From the NCBI RefSeq assembly GCF_018614875.1, contig NZ_JAGGNW010000009.1:310001-374000 (forward strand): DNA of 64,000 bases. The letters are read 5' to 3'. The notes under the pieces were generated by a model, which searched no databases, had not been told where the DNA came from, and saw only the letters and a list, made by a program, of their open reading frames with translations. The DNA is from Variovorax paradoxus. Its GTDB lineage: Bacteria; Pseudomonadota; Gammaproteobacteria; Burkholderiales; Burkholderiaceae_C. The first letter of the stretch is position 1, and every line of letters begins with the position of its first letter. This document shows, piece by piece, positions 7,755 to 16,859 of this stretch. A program made the position numbers and the translations under genes.

Positions 7755-8600
7755 ATGAAAAACATCAAGGCAATCGGGCTGCTTCTGCTGGCCCTCCTGA
7801 CCGGCCTGGCGGCCGCGGTCTATGCGGCGGGATGGGTTTCCCGACAGGGCGGGATCGCATCCAACAAGGTGGTGGTGGCCGCCGTCGACATCGAGCTGGG
7901 CAGCCGGGTCAATCCCCAGATGCTGTCGCTGGTCGACTGGCCGAGCGGCTCCCTGCCGGCGGGTTCGTTCAAGGACGCCAAGGCGCTCGAAGACCGGGTG
8001 GTCAAGGTCGGCGTGCTGCGCGGCGAAGCCCTTCTGGAAGGCAAGCTCGCGCCTGTCGGAACCCAGGGCGGGCTCTCGGCGGTCATTGCCACCGGCAAGC
8101 GCGCAATGACCGTGCGGGTCAACGACGTGGTCGGTGTGGCGGGCTTCGCGCTGCCGGGCAACTACGTCGATGTGATGGTCAACGCCCAGCAAGACAAGAA
8201 CCGTGGCGAGGAGGGCCGCCAGATCAGCAAGACCGTGCTCGAAAAAGTGCTGGTGCTGGCGGTGGCGCAGGAGGCCGGCCGCGACGACACCAAACCGAAG
8301 GTGGTCAGCGCCGTGACGCTGGAGCTGTCGCTCGAAGACTCCGAAAAGCTCGACCTGGCGCGCAGCGTGGGAACCCTCTCGCTGGTGCTGCGCAACCAGA
8401 TGGACAAGACCACGGTCGCCACCGCAGGCATCACCAAGGGCCAGTTGTTCGGCGAGAAGGAAGTAATCCTGCCGATCTCCACCACCGTGGCAGCGCGGCC
8501 GACCCCCGCACGAGTGCCGCGTGCCGTTCCCATGGCGTTGCGGCAATCCGAGTGCGTGGAAGTGATCCAGCACGCAGCCCGCTCGCTTACCTGCTTCTGA
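7755..8600 (+). CDS. cpaB: RcpC/CpaB Flp pilus assembly protein
   Basis: The 281 aa product has one N-terminal membrane helix (residues 5-25) and a periplasmic SAF-type domain starting VVVAAVDIELGSRVN, followed by the RcpC/CpaB domain. Members sit in the periplasm and help the RcpA secretin gate form or work. Length is normal for the family. It lies between the prepilin peptidase and the secretin, the usual order. A GGAGG site follows its stop and serves the secretin gene. Confidence 0.9.
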   Translation: MKNIKAIGLLLLALLTGLAAAVYAAGWVSRQGGIASNKVVVAAVDIELGSRVNPQMLSLVDWPSGSLPAGSFKDAKALEDRVVKVGVLRGEALLEGKLAPVGTQGGLSAVIATGKRAMTVRVNDVVGVAGFALPGNYVDVMVNAQQDKNRGEEGRQISKTVLEKVLVLAVAQEAGRDDTKPKVVSAVTLELSLEDSEKLDLARSVGTLSLVLRNQMDKTTVATAGITKGQLFGEKEVILPISTTVAARPTPARVPRAVPMALRQSECVEVIQHAARSLTCF

Positions 8601-8624
8601 TCACCCCGCCTGGAGGTACCCCAA

Positions 8625-10124
8625 GTGCAACATCTCTCTTCTTCACCCGCCTGGCTGCTGGCGGCGCTCACGACCCTGGCGGCACCCGCGCTCGCCGCGG
8701 ACCTGGCGGCTCCGGCGCCGGCCGGGGTTGCAACCCCGGCTGCAGCCCTGGCATCGGCCGCACCTGCCACCCGTCGCTGCACCGCGATCATCCCGGACGA
8801 CCAGCCGACCTACGCCGTGCTCGGCAAGTCGGTGGTCATTCCCCTGAAGGCACGCGTTGCGCGCATCGTGGTCAGCGGCCAGCCGCCGAGCCGCGCGCCG
8901 GCGGCCGCACCGGCAGCCGCGGCGCCGGCCCCCGCCGCGGCGGGGAACATGAGCGACGGCGTCGCCGATGTCGACGTCACGTTGCTGAGCCCGACCGATC
9001 TGTTCTTTCGCGGCCGCCAGGCGGGCTCGATGAACGTCGTGCTGCAAAGCGTCGACGGCACTTGCTACATCAAGGACGTCATCGTCACCATCGATCCGGG
9101 AGCGCTGCAGTCCAAGCTCGCCGAGCTGATGCCGGAAGAGGGCCGCATCCGCGTGCGCAGCGCCGAAAAATCGATCGTGCTCACCGGCGAGATCAGCGAT
9201 GCGCTCAAGCTCGACGACGTGATGAGCCTGGCCGCGGCCTATGGCGCCGACGGCAAGAAGGTGGTGAACCTGTTGCGTGTCACGGCGCCGCAGCAGGTCA
9301 TGCTCGAAGTGAAGATCGCCGAGATCAGCAAGACCCTGCTGGACCGGCTGGGCGCGCGCGTCGGCCTGAGCCGCTCCGGCAACGGCGGCCGCGACAGCTA
9401 CTCGCTGATCTCCAGTTTCCTGAGCGGCGGCGGCGGCCTGATCGAGGCGCTGAGGATCGGCCGCACGTCGATTGGCATCGACGGCCAGAAGGACGACGGC
9501 CTGGTGCGCATCCTGGCCGAGCCCAACATCATGGCCATCAGCGGGCAGCAGGCGAGCTTCCTGTCGGGCGGAAAGATCTTCATCCCGGTCGCGCAGGGCG
9601 CAGCCGGCGGCGGCGGCACCAACATCACGCTGGAAGAAAAAGAGTTCGGCATCGGGGTCAAGTTCACCCCGACCGTGCTCAACGGAGGACGCGTCAACCT
9701 CAAGATGGTCTCGGAGGTGTCGGACCTGTCGCAGACCGGTTCGCCCTTTACCACCGTCGCCGGCGCGACCGCCGTGCTGCCGTCGCTCACCGTGCGCCGC
9801 GCAGACACCACCGTGCAGCTCAACGACGGGCAGAGCTTCGTCATTGCGGGGCTCATCAAGAGCAACGTCACCGAGTCCATCAAGCGCTATCCCGGATTGG
9901 GCGAAGTGCCGGTGATGGGGGCGTTGTTCCGCAGCACCGAGTTCCAGAACGACCAGACCGAGCTGATGTTCGTGATCACGCCGCGCCTGGTTCGTCCGCT
10001 GGCCGAGTCGCCCCGCCTGCCGATCGACAACCACGTCGTGCCGAGCCGTGCGGAGGTCTATCTGAACGGCAGCCTCGAAAGCGCCACCCCGGCACCGGCT
10101 GCGCCGGCCCGCAACACCCAATGA
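8625..10124 (+). CDS. cpaC: RcpA/CpaC outer-membrane secretin of the Tad pilus
   Basis: The 499 aa product is a type II/III secretin. It has a signal peptide (to about residue 24), an Ala/Pro-rich linker, a pilus-assembly N domain and a BON-like segment (RIRVRSAEKSIVLTGE), and then the secretin core with the signature VPVMGALFRSTEFQ and ITPRLVRP. It forms the outer-membrane pore through which the Flp fibre leaves. Translation starts at GTG 8625, set by GGAGG at 8612-8616; no ATG fits. A Pro/Ala tail of about 40 residues follows the secretin core. Confidence 0.93.
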   Translation: MQHLSSSPAWLLAALTTLAAPALAADLAAPAPAGVATPAAALASAAPATRRCTAIIPDDQPTYAVLGKSVVIPLKARVARIVVSGQPPSRAPAAAPAAAAPAPAAAGNMSDGVADVDVTLLSPTDLFFRGRQAGSMNVVLQSVDGTCYIKDVIVTIDPGALQSKLAELMPEEGRIRVRSAEKSIVLTGEISDALKLDDVMSLAAAYGADGKKVVNLLRVTAPQQVMLEVKIAEISKTLLDRLGARVGLSRSGNGGRDSYSLISSFLSGGGGLIEALRIGRTSIGIDGQKDDGLVRILAEPNIMAISGQQASFLSGGKIFIPVAQGAAGGGGTNITLEEKEFGIGVKFTPTVLNGGRVNLKMVSEVSDLSQTGSPFTTVAGATAVLPSLTVRRADTTVQLNDGQSFVIAGLIKSNVTESIKRYPGLGEVPVMGALFRSTEFQNDQTELMFVITPRLVRPLAESPRLPIDNHVVPSRAEVYLNGSLESATPAPAAPARNTQ

Positions 10125-10144
10125 CCCCCGTCAGGAGCACCACC

Positions 10145-10423
10145 ATGTTCATCAAGTCGACCACTCTCGCGCTGACGCTGCTCCTGGGCACCGGCTGCTC
10201 CCACGTCACACCCAACTACGACGCGCGCTTCGGCGATGCGGTGCGCGAGGCGAAAAGGAATATGACGATCAATCCTGATGCCGGCAAGGACGGGAACCCG
10301 GTGGTGGGCATGGACGGCCGCGCTGCGCGCGAGTCGATGCAGCAGTACCACGAGTCCTACAAGGCGCCACCACCGGCGGTCAACGTCATCAACATCGGCG
10401 GCGCCATCGGCGGCGGAAAGTAA
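10145..10423 (+). CDS. small lipoprotein-like protein of the Tad locus
   Basis: The 92 aa product starts with a signal-like segment ending LLLGTGC18, a weak lipobox with Gly at -3 in place of Leu/Val. The rest is polar (RFGDAVREAKRNMTINPDAG) and ends in a Gly-rich tail. Similar short lipoproteins are often found after the secretin in betaproteobacterial tad loci and may act like a pilotin (RcpB/TadD role), but I cannot match it to a named family. It starts 20 bp after the secretin stop behind CAGGAG, so it is in the same transcript. Confidence 0.65.
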   Translation: MFIKSTTLALTLLLGTGCSHVTPNYDARFGDAVREAKRNMTINPDAGKDGNPVVGMDGRAARESMQQYHESYKAPPPAVNVINIGGAIGGGK

Positions 10424-10584
10424 CGCATCGTCCACTGGCCGATTGCCCTTCGCTTCATCGCTCGCTTTTCATCAACCAGCTTTGCGCGAAAGGAGAGTCA
10501 AGACCTGGAACAACCACTCATTTGCCATGTCATTCACTCACCAACGAATTCTGTTTTTTTAATTGACCTTGAAAGGAATTAGCA

Positions 10585-10797
10585 ATGAACAACGTTCTTC
10601 AGGCCATTGGCCAATACACCCGTGGCTTCCTGCGCGACGAGGAAGGCGCACAAGTCATCGAATACGCGCTGATCATCGCGGTGGTCTCGATCGCGCTGAT
10701 TGTCTTGCTGCAAAAGCTTACCGTGGACCCGACAGGGGGCTTTTCGCTCTTCATCGGTCGGGTAACCACTTGCCTTAGCGGTGGACTCTGCGTGTAA
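10585..10797 (+). CDS. flp: Flp-type IVb major pilin, 70 aa
   Basis: The prepilin has a 20-residue basic/acidic leader ending DEEG, cut before AQVIEYALIIAVV, so Glu+5 and Tyr+6 are canonical. One hydrophobic helix follows, then a 25-residue C-terminal region that ends CLSGGLCV. The two cysteines five residues apart recur in the next pilin. An AAAGGAA site precedes the ATG. The 161 bp gap before it ends in a T-rich stretch (CTGTTTTTTTAATT), so a separate promoter and higher expression of the pilins are likely. TadV would process it and TadA/B/C polymerise it. Confidence 0.93.
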   Translation: MNNVLQAIGQYTRGFLRDEEGAQVIEYALIIAVVSIALIVLLQKLTVDPTGGFSLFIGRVTTCLSGGLCV

Positions 10798-10888
10798 GCG
10801 GCTCGTGGCGGAGCGGGCAGGGCATGTCCGCTCCGCCGCTCGTCTCCGTTGCTCTTGAGTGCTCTTCAAAAAAAGCGAGGTTGTCACC

Positions 10889-11065
10889 ATGTTCAAGCCA
10901 TTCCTGACCGACGAGAGCGGCACCCAAGTGGTGGAGTACGCGCTGGTCATTGCCGTGATCTCGATCCTGCTGATCATCGCGCTGCGGCCACTGGCAACCG
11001 ACACCGGCCTCAGCGATCTCGCCGATCTCGTCCGCACCTGCCTCGGCGGCGTGCAATGCGGCTGA
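10889..11065 (+). CDS. flp: Flp-type IVb pilin paralogue, 58 aa
   Basis: The leader is only about 10 residues (MFKPFLTDESG), followed by TQVVEYALVIAVISILLII with Glu+5 and Tyr+6. The C-terminus ends CLGGVQCG, matching the cysteine spacing of the pilin upstream. I placed the start at 10889 because it gives the correct leader length; an in-frame ATG at 10859 would add ten residues and lacks a better ribosome binding site. The two pilins are about half identical in the helix and are likely the product of duplication. It may be a minor or alternative subunit. Confidence 0.9.
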   Translation: MFKPFLTDESGTQVVEYALVIAVISILLIIALRPLATDTGLSDLADLVRTCLGGVQCG

Positions 11066-11111
11066 AGCGCCGGGTTTTTTCGAACCGACACCACTGCACA
11101 GGAAGCTGATC

Positions 11112-12344
11112 ATGAAAGTCCACACTTCCGGCCACCGCCAAAGCGGCGCGATGATCATCACCGTCGCGCTGGCCCTGTTGTTCCTCCTCGGATTCATGGG
11201 CATTGCGCTGGACTTTGGCCACCTCTTCGTTGTGAAAACGGAGTTGCAAACCGCCATGGACAGTTGCGCCCTGGCAGCGGCACAGGAACTTGACCGCGCT
11301 GACGACGCCCTGACTCGCGCCACCAATGCGGGAACGATTTCAGGCAATCTCAACAAGATTAATTTTCAGGGCGAAACTGCAGGAATCGTTGCAGCCGATA
11401 TCACTTTCAGCGATACGCTGACAGGCTCCTATAGCCACACCTTTACCCCGGTGGCCAATGCCAAATATGCGAAATGCATGCGAACCAAATCGGGAATGTT
11501 GCCTTGGCTGCTGCAGACAATGGGTGCAGCTTCAGGCAATGCCGCACTGGGAGCGACTCAAAGCGTGGCGGCGCTGGCTGTGGCCTCGCGTGCGCCCTCA
11601 CAAACCAACTGCGCGATTCCGGTAGGCCTTTGCAGAAAGGCTCCCATTTATCAGCCGGGCGAGTGGCTGGCCGGAGCCGTTGGTAGCAATGACGCGGTAA
11701 CCGGCCAATTTCGCTGGCTAGACTTTACCGCCAATGGTGGAGGCGCCAAGGAACTCAAGGACGTGCTGAAGGGAGAAGGCCAGTGCGCCCTGCCGGGAAG
11801 CAATACGGTCGCCGGCAAGCCCGGAAACAATGGCAGCGCCGCTTTTGCCTACAACACCCGCTTTGGTATTTTCCAGGGAAGCGGTGGCCCTCCCACTGAT
11901 GGTATTCCCGACCTTACCGGCTATGCCTGGTATTCGAACACAACTCTGGCGCAACCTCCCTACCCCAACAAATATCCCCAGTTTCTTGCAAAACGCGCAA
12001 TCAACGCGCCCTATCAAGGAGAAACACCTCCGGACACCACTGGCTTGCCAAAAATCGGGGGAAAGACCTATTCGGGGTCGCTGAGCGCAGTAGGTGCAGA
12101 TCGCAGAATCGTGGTGGCGCCGGTCATTAATTGCGAGGACTTCGATAAGCTTGCGGGAGGCACGCTGAAGATTGACAGCATGGCCTGCATCCTGCTGCTG
12201 CATCCGATAAAAGGCGGTGCTGGTCCAGGCCAGAAAATGTGGGTGGAATATCTGGGGCAGGCGGACAGTCCCACCAGCCCCTGCTCGACCATAGGCTTGG
12301 TCGGTGGGCTCGGCGGTCCTTTCGTGCCTGCCCTAGTGCAATGA
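11112..12344 (+). CDS. tadG: TadG-like pilus assembly protein (Tad domain)
   Basis: The 410 aa product opens with the Tad N-terminal segment: basic start, then GAMIITVALALLFLLGFMGI and ALDFGHLFVVKTELQTAMDSCALAAAQEL, the putative pilin-like helix and DxGxxxxxxxxLQxAxDAAALA motif. The remaining 330 residues are a periplasmic or surface region with several cysteines and many Asn/Gly/Ser turns; no von Willebrand motif is obvious. TadG-type proteins are thought to anchor the pilus or act in adhesion. From about 11,330 on, codons become less GC-biased than in the assembly genes. Confidence 0.85.
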   Translation: MKVHTSGHRQSGAMIITVALALLFLLGFMGIALDFGHLFVVKTELQTAMDSCALAAAQELDRADDALTRATNAGTISGNLNKINFQGETAGIVAADITFSDTLTGSYSHTFTPVANAKYAKCMRTKSGMLPWLLQTMGAASGNAALGATQSVAALAVASRAPSQTNCAIPVGLCRKAPIYQPGEWLAGAVGSNDAVTGQFRWLDFTANGGGAKELKDVLKGEGQCALPGSNTVAGKPGNNGSAAFAYNTRFGIFQGSGGPPTDGIPDLTGYAWYSNTTLAQPPYPNKYPQFLAKRAINAPYQGETPPDTTGLPKIGGKTYSGSLSAVGADRRIVVAPVINCEDFDKLAGGTLKIDSMACILLLHPIKGGAGPGQKMWVEYLGQADSPTSPCSTIGLVGGLGGPFVPALVQ

Positions 12345-12353
12345 GGAGGCCTT

Positions 12354-12806
12354 ATGAAACACAAACAAGCTGGAGCGGCGCTCGTGGAGTTTGCCCTGAT
12401 ACTGCCCTTGCTGCTGATACTCACCTTTATCACCACGGAATTCAGCAGGGCGCTCTACCAGTACAACACGCTGGCCAAATCGGTACGCGATGCCGCTCGC
12501 TATTTATCCACCCAAAGCCCCGGTACAAAGATTGACGAATCAAAAAATCTGGTGGTGTACGGAAGCCTTGCCAATACCGGCTCACCCTTGGCATTTGGCC
12601 TTGCACGGGATCAGATAAAAACCCCAGAATGGAAGTTGAAAGGCGCAAATCCAGTCATCAACACGGTCACGATAAGCATAGCGGGTTGCGCAACTTCACC
12701 CCCACCCTGCTACAAATTCGTGCCCTTGATGAACAGTGCATTTGGGCTGAATTTTGGTACGGTCGATTACGCTGACATCACTGCCACCATGCGGGGGGCG
12801 CTATGA
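12354..12806 (+). CDS. tadE: TadE-like pseudopilin
   Basis: The 150 aa product begins MKHKQAGAALVEFALILPLL, the TadE signature with the G/AALVEF processing site, and one membrane helix. The C-terminal domain contains two close cysteines (GCATSPPPC), probably a disulfide. TadE proteins are processed by TadV and act as minor pseudopilins at the assembly platform. A GAGGAGG site sits nine bases before the start, and the stop overlaps the next gene by four bases. Base composition is more AT-rich than in tadA-C. Confidence 0.87.
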   Translation: MKHKQAGAALVEFALILPLLLILTFITTEFSRALYQYNTLAKSVRDAARYLSTQSPGTKIDESKNLVVYGSLANTGSPLAFGLARDQIKTPEWKLKGANPVINTVTISIAGCATSPPPCYKFVPLMNSAFGLNFGTVDYADITATMRGAL

Positions 12807-13246
12807 AAAAGCAATCAGGGTCAACCGTGGTGGAGTTTGCGTTGGTGCTAATGGTATTTTTGACATTCCTTCTGGGAATCTTCGATTTTTCGCGCATGTT
12901 GTGGACTTGGAATGCGGCGAACGAGGCAACTCGGTGGGGGGCCAGAACATCGGTGGTATGCGATATCAATGCAACCGTTGTGTTGAGCAATATGCAAAAG
13001 TTTGTTCCGCAACTGACCGCTGCTAACGTAAAGATAGATTGGTATGACAGTGCTGGAGCCATTAGTACCAGTTGCGACCATACCAACTGTTCGGGTGTGA
13101 ATGTCCAGATAGTCAACCTGAACTACCAATGGATATCCCCCATCGGATTTGCCAAGAAGGCACCAATACCCATGCCGGGTTTTTCCACTTACTTGCCGCG
13201 AGAAATCATGGGGCAAGACCCCAACAGTAACGCCATCTGCTCTTAG
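12803..13246 (+). CDS. tadF: second TadE/TadF-like pseudopilin
   Basis: The 147 aa product starts MKKQSGSTVVEFALVLMVFL, again a G/STVVEF processing site followed by a hydrophobic helix, then RMLWTWNAANEATRWGART, the conserved post-helix region of TadE/F. Four cysteines are found in the globular part (VVCDINA, TSCDHTNCSG, NAICS). It starts in an ATGA overlap with tadE. Whether it plays the TadE or the TadF role cannot be decided from sequence alone. AT-richer than its flanks. Confidence 0.85.
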   Translation: MKKQSGSTVVEFALVLMVFLTFLLGIFDFSRMLWTWNAANEATRWGARTSVVCDINATVVLSNMQKFVPQLTAANVKIDWYDSAGAISTSCDHTNCSGVNVQIVNLNYQWISPIGFAKKAPIPMPGFSTYLPREIMGQDPNSNAICS

Positions 13247-13265
13247 AGACGAAACGGAACCCGCC

Positions 13266-14417
13266 ATGAAAATCTCCATCATTTCCCCCAATCCCGGCCA
13301 CCTGCAGGACATGCGCAAGGTGCTGGAAGCCCGCTCCCATGTGGTCTCGCTGTTCGAAGGAGGCAAGAGCCGCATGCAATGGGTTGTCGAACGGTCGGCG
13401 CCCGAACTGCTGCTGGTGGACGGCATGTGCTGCGACCCCCAGGAAGTGACGATGGTGGAGCAGCTCACGATGCGCCATCCCGCGATCGCCGTGGTGCTGC
13501 TGTGCGCGATGCAGACGCCCGAGTTCCTGATCCTTGCCATGCGTTCGGGCGTGCGCGAAGTCTTGCCTTCGCCGCCCGAGCCGGCGGCGCTCGAGGCGGC
13601 CGTGGAGCGCATCGCGCTCAAGATGGCCGGGGCGCAGGCGCGCGAGCCGGGCCAGGTGGTCGCGTTCATGCCCTGCAAGGGCGGCAGCGGCGCCACCTTT
13701 CTCGCGACCAACATCGGGCATCAGCTCTCGATGCGGCGCTCGGTGCTGCTGATCGACCTGAACCTGCAGTTCGGCGACGCCCTTTCCTATGTGAGCGATC
13801 TGCGGCCCACCTCCACGGTGGCGGACGTGGCCCGCGACGTCAGCCGGCTCGATGCCTCGCTGCTCGCCGCAAGCGTGGTGAAGGTGGCGCCGGGATTCAG
13901 CATTCTTGCCGCTCCGGAGGACCTCTCGCGCGCGCTGGAGGTCAAAGCCGAGCACGTCGACACGATCCTTCAAGTGGCCGCGGCCCAGTACGACTTCGTG
14001 CTGTTCGACCTTGGCCTGCGCATCGATCCGCTCACCATCCGCGTGCTGGATCGCGCGGACCGCATTTTTCCGGTGCTTCAGCCGAGCCTGCCGCACATCC
14101 GCAACGTGACGCGCCTGACGCAGGTGTTCAAGTCGCTCGGTTATCCGGCCGGCAAGGTCGAACTGCTGGTCAACCGCAGTGCCGGGGGCGGGGAGATCGG
14201 GTTGTCCGACATGCGCCGCTCGCTGGGCGGGGCCACGCTGGTCAGCGTGCCCGACGGCGGCAAGGACGTGGACGCCTCGATCAACCGCGGCGTGCCCCTG
14301 GCGGAAATGGCGCGAGGCAGCGCGCTCTGCAAGCGGCTCGAGGAGATATCCCAGACGCTCAGTCCACGCCCGAAGGCAGCATCGGGCTTCATCGGTCGGC
14401 TCTTCCGCCGCGCCTGA
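13266..14417 (+). CDS. tadZ: TadZ/CpaE localisation ATPase
   Basis: The 383 aa product has an N-terminal receiver-like domain (residues 1-120, with LLLVDG at the phosphoacceptor strand) and a ParA/MinD-like ATPase domain. The P-loop is CKGGSGATF at about 136-144: the first, deviant lysine is kept but the usual GK(S/T) lysine is Ala, as in many CpaE proteins. Walker A' is followed by SVLLIDLNLQFGD. TadZ/CpaE marks the cell pole and recruits the Tad machine. Start at 13266 follows a GAAACGGAACC stretch; spacing to tadA is 54 bp. Confidence 0.92.
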   Translation: MKISIISPNPGHLQDMRKVLEARSHVVSLFEGGKSRMQWVVERSAPELLLVDGMCCDPQEVTMVEQLTMRHPAIAVVLLCAMQTPEFLILAMRSGVREVLPSPPEPAALEAAVERIALKMAGAQAREPGQVVAFMPCKGGSGATFLATNIGHQLSMRRSVLLIDLNLQFGDALSYVSDLRPTSTVADVARDVSRLDASLLAASVVKVAPGFSILAAPEDLSRALEVKAEHVDTILQVAAAQYDFVLFDLGLRIDPLTIRVLDRADRIFPVLQPSLPHIRNVTRLTQVFKSLGYPAGKVELLVNRSAGGGEIGLSDMRRSLGGATLVSVPDGGKDVDASINRGVPLAEMARGSALCKRLEEISQTLSPRPKAASGFIGRLFRRA

Positions 14418-14471
14418 TTCCAGCGTTGCGCCCTTACGAATCTTCTTCCTCCAACAGCAAGGCAGGTCCAC

Positions 14472-15845
14472 ATGTCATTCAGAGAACAACTCAATGCGAT
14501 CGAAGCCGAGCCGGTCGCGCGCTCGCCGGTGCCGCCCTTGGCCGATGGAGCGCTTTCATCCTTCGCTTCGGACACCTACAAGCTCCTGAAGGAGCGCATG
14601 CACCTGAGGCTTCTGGACCGCTTCGACCTGGCGGTGCTCGAAACGCTGAAGCCAGAGGTGCTGCGCCAGGAGATCTCCACGATGGTCACGCGGCTGCTGC
14701 AGGAAGAGCCCGAGGCGCTGAACGACATCGAGCGGCGCATGCTGATCCGCGACATCCAGCACGAGATGCTCGGCTTCGGGCCGATCGAGCTGTTGATGGC
14801 GGACCCGACGGTGTCCGACATCCTGGTCAACTCGCATGACCAGATCTATGTCGAGCGCAAGGGCCGCCTGGAGCTAACCGACGTCAGCTTCACCGACGAG
14901 AAGCACCTGCTGCGCATCATCGACAAGATCGTCTCGCTGGTGGGGCGGCGCATCGACGAATCGAGCCCCATGGTCGATGCTCGGCTGCCGGACGGATCGC
15001 GCGTCAACGCGGTCATCGCGCCGGTGGCGCTCGACGGCCCGATGATGTCGATTCGCCGGTTCGCGAAGATCCCGCTGAAGATGGAAAACCTGGTGAATGA
15101 CCTGAAGACGCTGACGCCCCAGATGGCGCTGATGCTCGAAGGGCTGGCCAGCGCGAAGATCAACATGCTGATCTCCGGCGGTACCGGCGCCGGCAAGACG
15201 ACGCTGCTGAACATCCTCTCCGGCTTCATTCCCCCCACCGAACGCATCATCACCATCGAGGACGCGGCCGAGCTCCAGCTCCAGCAGCCGCACGTCGCGC
15301 GGATGGAAACCCGGCCGATGAACATCGAGGGCAAGGGCGAGATCACGCAGCGCGCGCTGGTGCGAAACGCGCTGCGCATGCGGCCCGACCGCATCGTGAT
15401 TGGCGAGGTGCGTGGTGCCGAGGCGGTCGACATGCTGCAGGCGATGAACACCGGCCATGAAGGTTCGCTCACCACCATCCACGCCAACAGTCCGCGCGAT
15501 GCGCTGGCGCGGCTGGAGAACATGATCAGCATGGCCAATCTGAACCTTCCGCATCACTCCGTGCGCCAGCAGATCGCGTCGGCCATCACCGTCGTGATCC
15601 AGGTCCTGCGGCTCGTCGATGGCCGGCGCAAGGTCACCAGCATCCAGGAGATCACCGGCATGGAAGGCGAGGTGGTCACGATGCAGGAGATCTTCGCGTT
15701 CCACCAGATCGGCATGGGTCCCGACGGCTGGGTGCGCGGCTACTTCCATGCCACGGGCGTGCGACCGAAATTCGTCGAGCGCCTGAAGTCTTTCGGCGTG
15801 GTGGTGCCCGACACGATGTTCGATCCCGACAAGCACTACGAATAG
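14472..15845 (+). CDS. tadA: TadA/CpaF secretion ATPase
   Basis: The 457 aa product is a GSPII_E/VirB11-type ATPase. The N-terminal part (residues 1-140) carries the [16 protein letters not shown]-like helix bundle; the core has Walker [13 protein letters not shown] from about residue 236, an Asp-box ([12 protein letters not shown]), Walker [13 protein letters not shown] and a His-box ([12 protein letters not shown]). As a hexamer on the cytoplasmic face it powers pilus polymerisation (and perhaps retraction) through TadB and TadC. All catalytic motifs are intact. Confidence 0.96.
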   Translation: MSFREQLNAIEAEPVARSPVPPLADGALSSFASDTYKLLKERMHLRLLDRFDLAVLETLKPEVLRQEISTMVTRLLQEEPEALNDIERRMLIRDIQHEMLGFGPIELLMADPTVSDILVNSHDQIYVERKGRLELTDVSFTDEKHLLRIIDKIVSLVGRRIDESSPMVDARLPDGSRVNAVIAPVALDGPMMSIRRFAKIPLKMENLVNDLKTLTPQMALMLEGLASAKINMLISGGTGAGKTTLLNILSGFIPPTERIITIEDAAELQLQQPHVARMETRPMNIEGKGEITQRALVRNALRMRPDRIVIGEVRGAEAVDMLQAMNTGHEGSLTTIHANSPRDALARLENMISMANLNLPHHSVRQQIASAITVVIQVLRLVDGRRKVTSIQEITGMEGEVVTMQEIFAFHQIGMGPDGWVRGYFHATGVRPKFVERLKSFGVVVPDTMFDPDKHYE

Positions 15846-15854
15846 GAGGCCATC

Positions 15855-16847
15855 ATGTTCGACAACCTGGTTGGCGACACGCTCATTACCCTGTCGGTGC
15901 TGGTCTTCGTGACGGTGCTCATGGTGATCGAGGGCCTTTACATGCTGTGGCGTTCGTACCGAGGGCCCGAGGCGCAAAAGATCGGGAAACGGCTGCAGGC
16001 GCTGTCGGCCGCCACCGACCGCACCGCGCAGGCGCGGCTCGTGAAGGACCGCACGCTCAGCGATGCGCCGTGGATGCAGCGCGTTCTGCTGAAGCTTCCG
16101 CGAGCCCACAGCCTGGACCGTTTCATTCTTCAGGCCGGGCTGGAGTGGACGGTGTCCCACGTGCTGCTCGCCTGCGCGCTGTCCGGCATGCTTGTTTGCC
16201 TGGCGATGGCGTCGCTGGCGAACCAGCCCACGTGGATTGCCATGCTAGTGGGCGCCGCCGGCTCGGCGGTGCCGCTGCTCTACCTGAATCACCGGCGCAG
16301 CCGCCGCCTGGCGCATCTCGAGAGGCAGCTGCCGGACGCGCTGGACCTGGTGACACGCGCACTGCGCGCGGGGCATTCGTTCGCGAGCAGCGTGCAGATG
16401 ATCGGCGATGAAATGTCCGAGCCCATTGCGGGCGAGTTCCGCATGGTGGCCGACGAGGTCAACTTCGGGGTCTCGCTGCAGCAGGCGCTCACGAACATGA
16501 GCGAACGCGTGCCGCTCACCGATATGCGCTACTTCGTGGTGTCGGTGCTGATCCAGCGCGACTCCGGCGGCAACCTGACGGAGGTGCTCGGCAACCTGAG
16601 CCGGCTCATCCGCGACCGGCTCAAGCTGCTGGCGCGGGTGCGGGTGCTGTCTGCGGAAGGGCGCCTGTCGGCCTGGATTCTCGGCCTGATGCCCTTCGCG
16701 CTGGTGGCACTCTTGAACATCTTCAACCCGGAGTTCATGTCGCCGCTGTGGACTGATCCGATCGGCCTCACGGCCGTCAAGTACATGCTGGCCCTGATGG
16801 TGGTCGGCGTGCTCATCCTGCGCAAGATCGTGAAGATCCGTGTCTGA
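15855..16847 (+). CDS. tadB: TadB inner-membrane platform protein
   Basis: The 330 aa product has an N-terminal membrane helix, a cytoplasmic stretch, two helices near residues 105-145, a T2SSF (GspF-like) domain including LPDALDLVTRALRAGHSFASS, and a C-terminal pair of helices ending VKIRV. TadB and TadC together form the membrane platform on which TadA works. An AGGAGG site is 6 bp before the ATG. Spacing to tadA is 9 bp and to tadC 12 bp, so the three are translated together. Confidence 0.93.
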   Translation: MFDNLVGDTLITLSVLVFVTVLMVIEGLYMLWRSYRGPEAQKIGKRLQALSAATDRTAQARLVKDRTLSDAPWMQRVLLKLPRAHSLDRFILQAGLEWTVSHVLLACALSGMLVCLAMASLANQPTWIAMLVGAAGSAVPLLYLNHRRSRRLAHLERQLPDALDLVTRALRAGHSFASSVQMIGDEMSEPIAGEFRMVADEVNFGVSLQQALTNMSERVPLTDMRYFVVSVLIQRDSGGNLTEVLGNLSRLIRDRLKLLARVRVLSAEGRLSAWILGLMPFALVALLNIFNPEFMSPLWTDPIGLTAVKYMLALMVVGVLILRKIVKIRV

Positions 16848-16859
16848 AGGAGAAATGTC

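Noticed and set aside
7059-8573. 504-codon antisense frame over tadV and cpaB
   Set aside because: Shadow ORF; the plus-strand genes have active-site motifs and ribosome binding sites.
10424-10584. Possible sigma-54 promoter before the Flp pilins
   Set aside because: GG and GC elements around 10,508-10,530 are 15 bases apart, not the required 10; no other pair fits.
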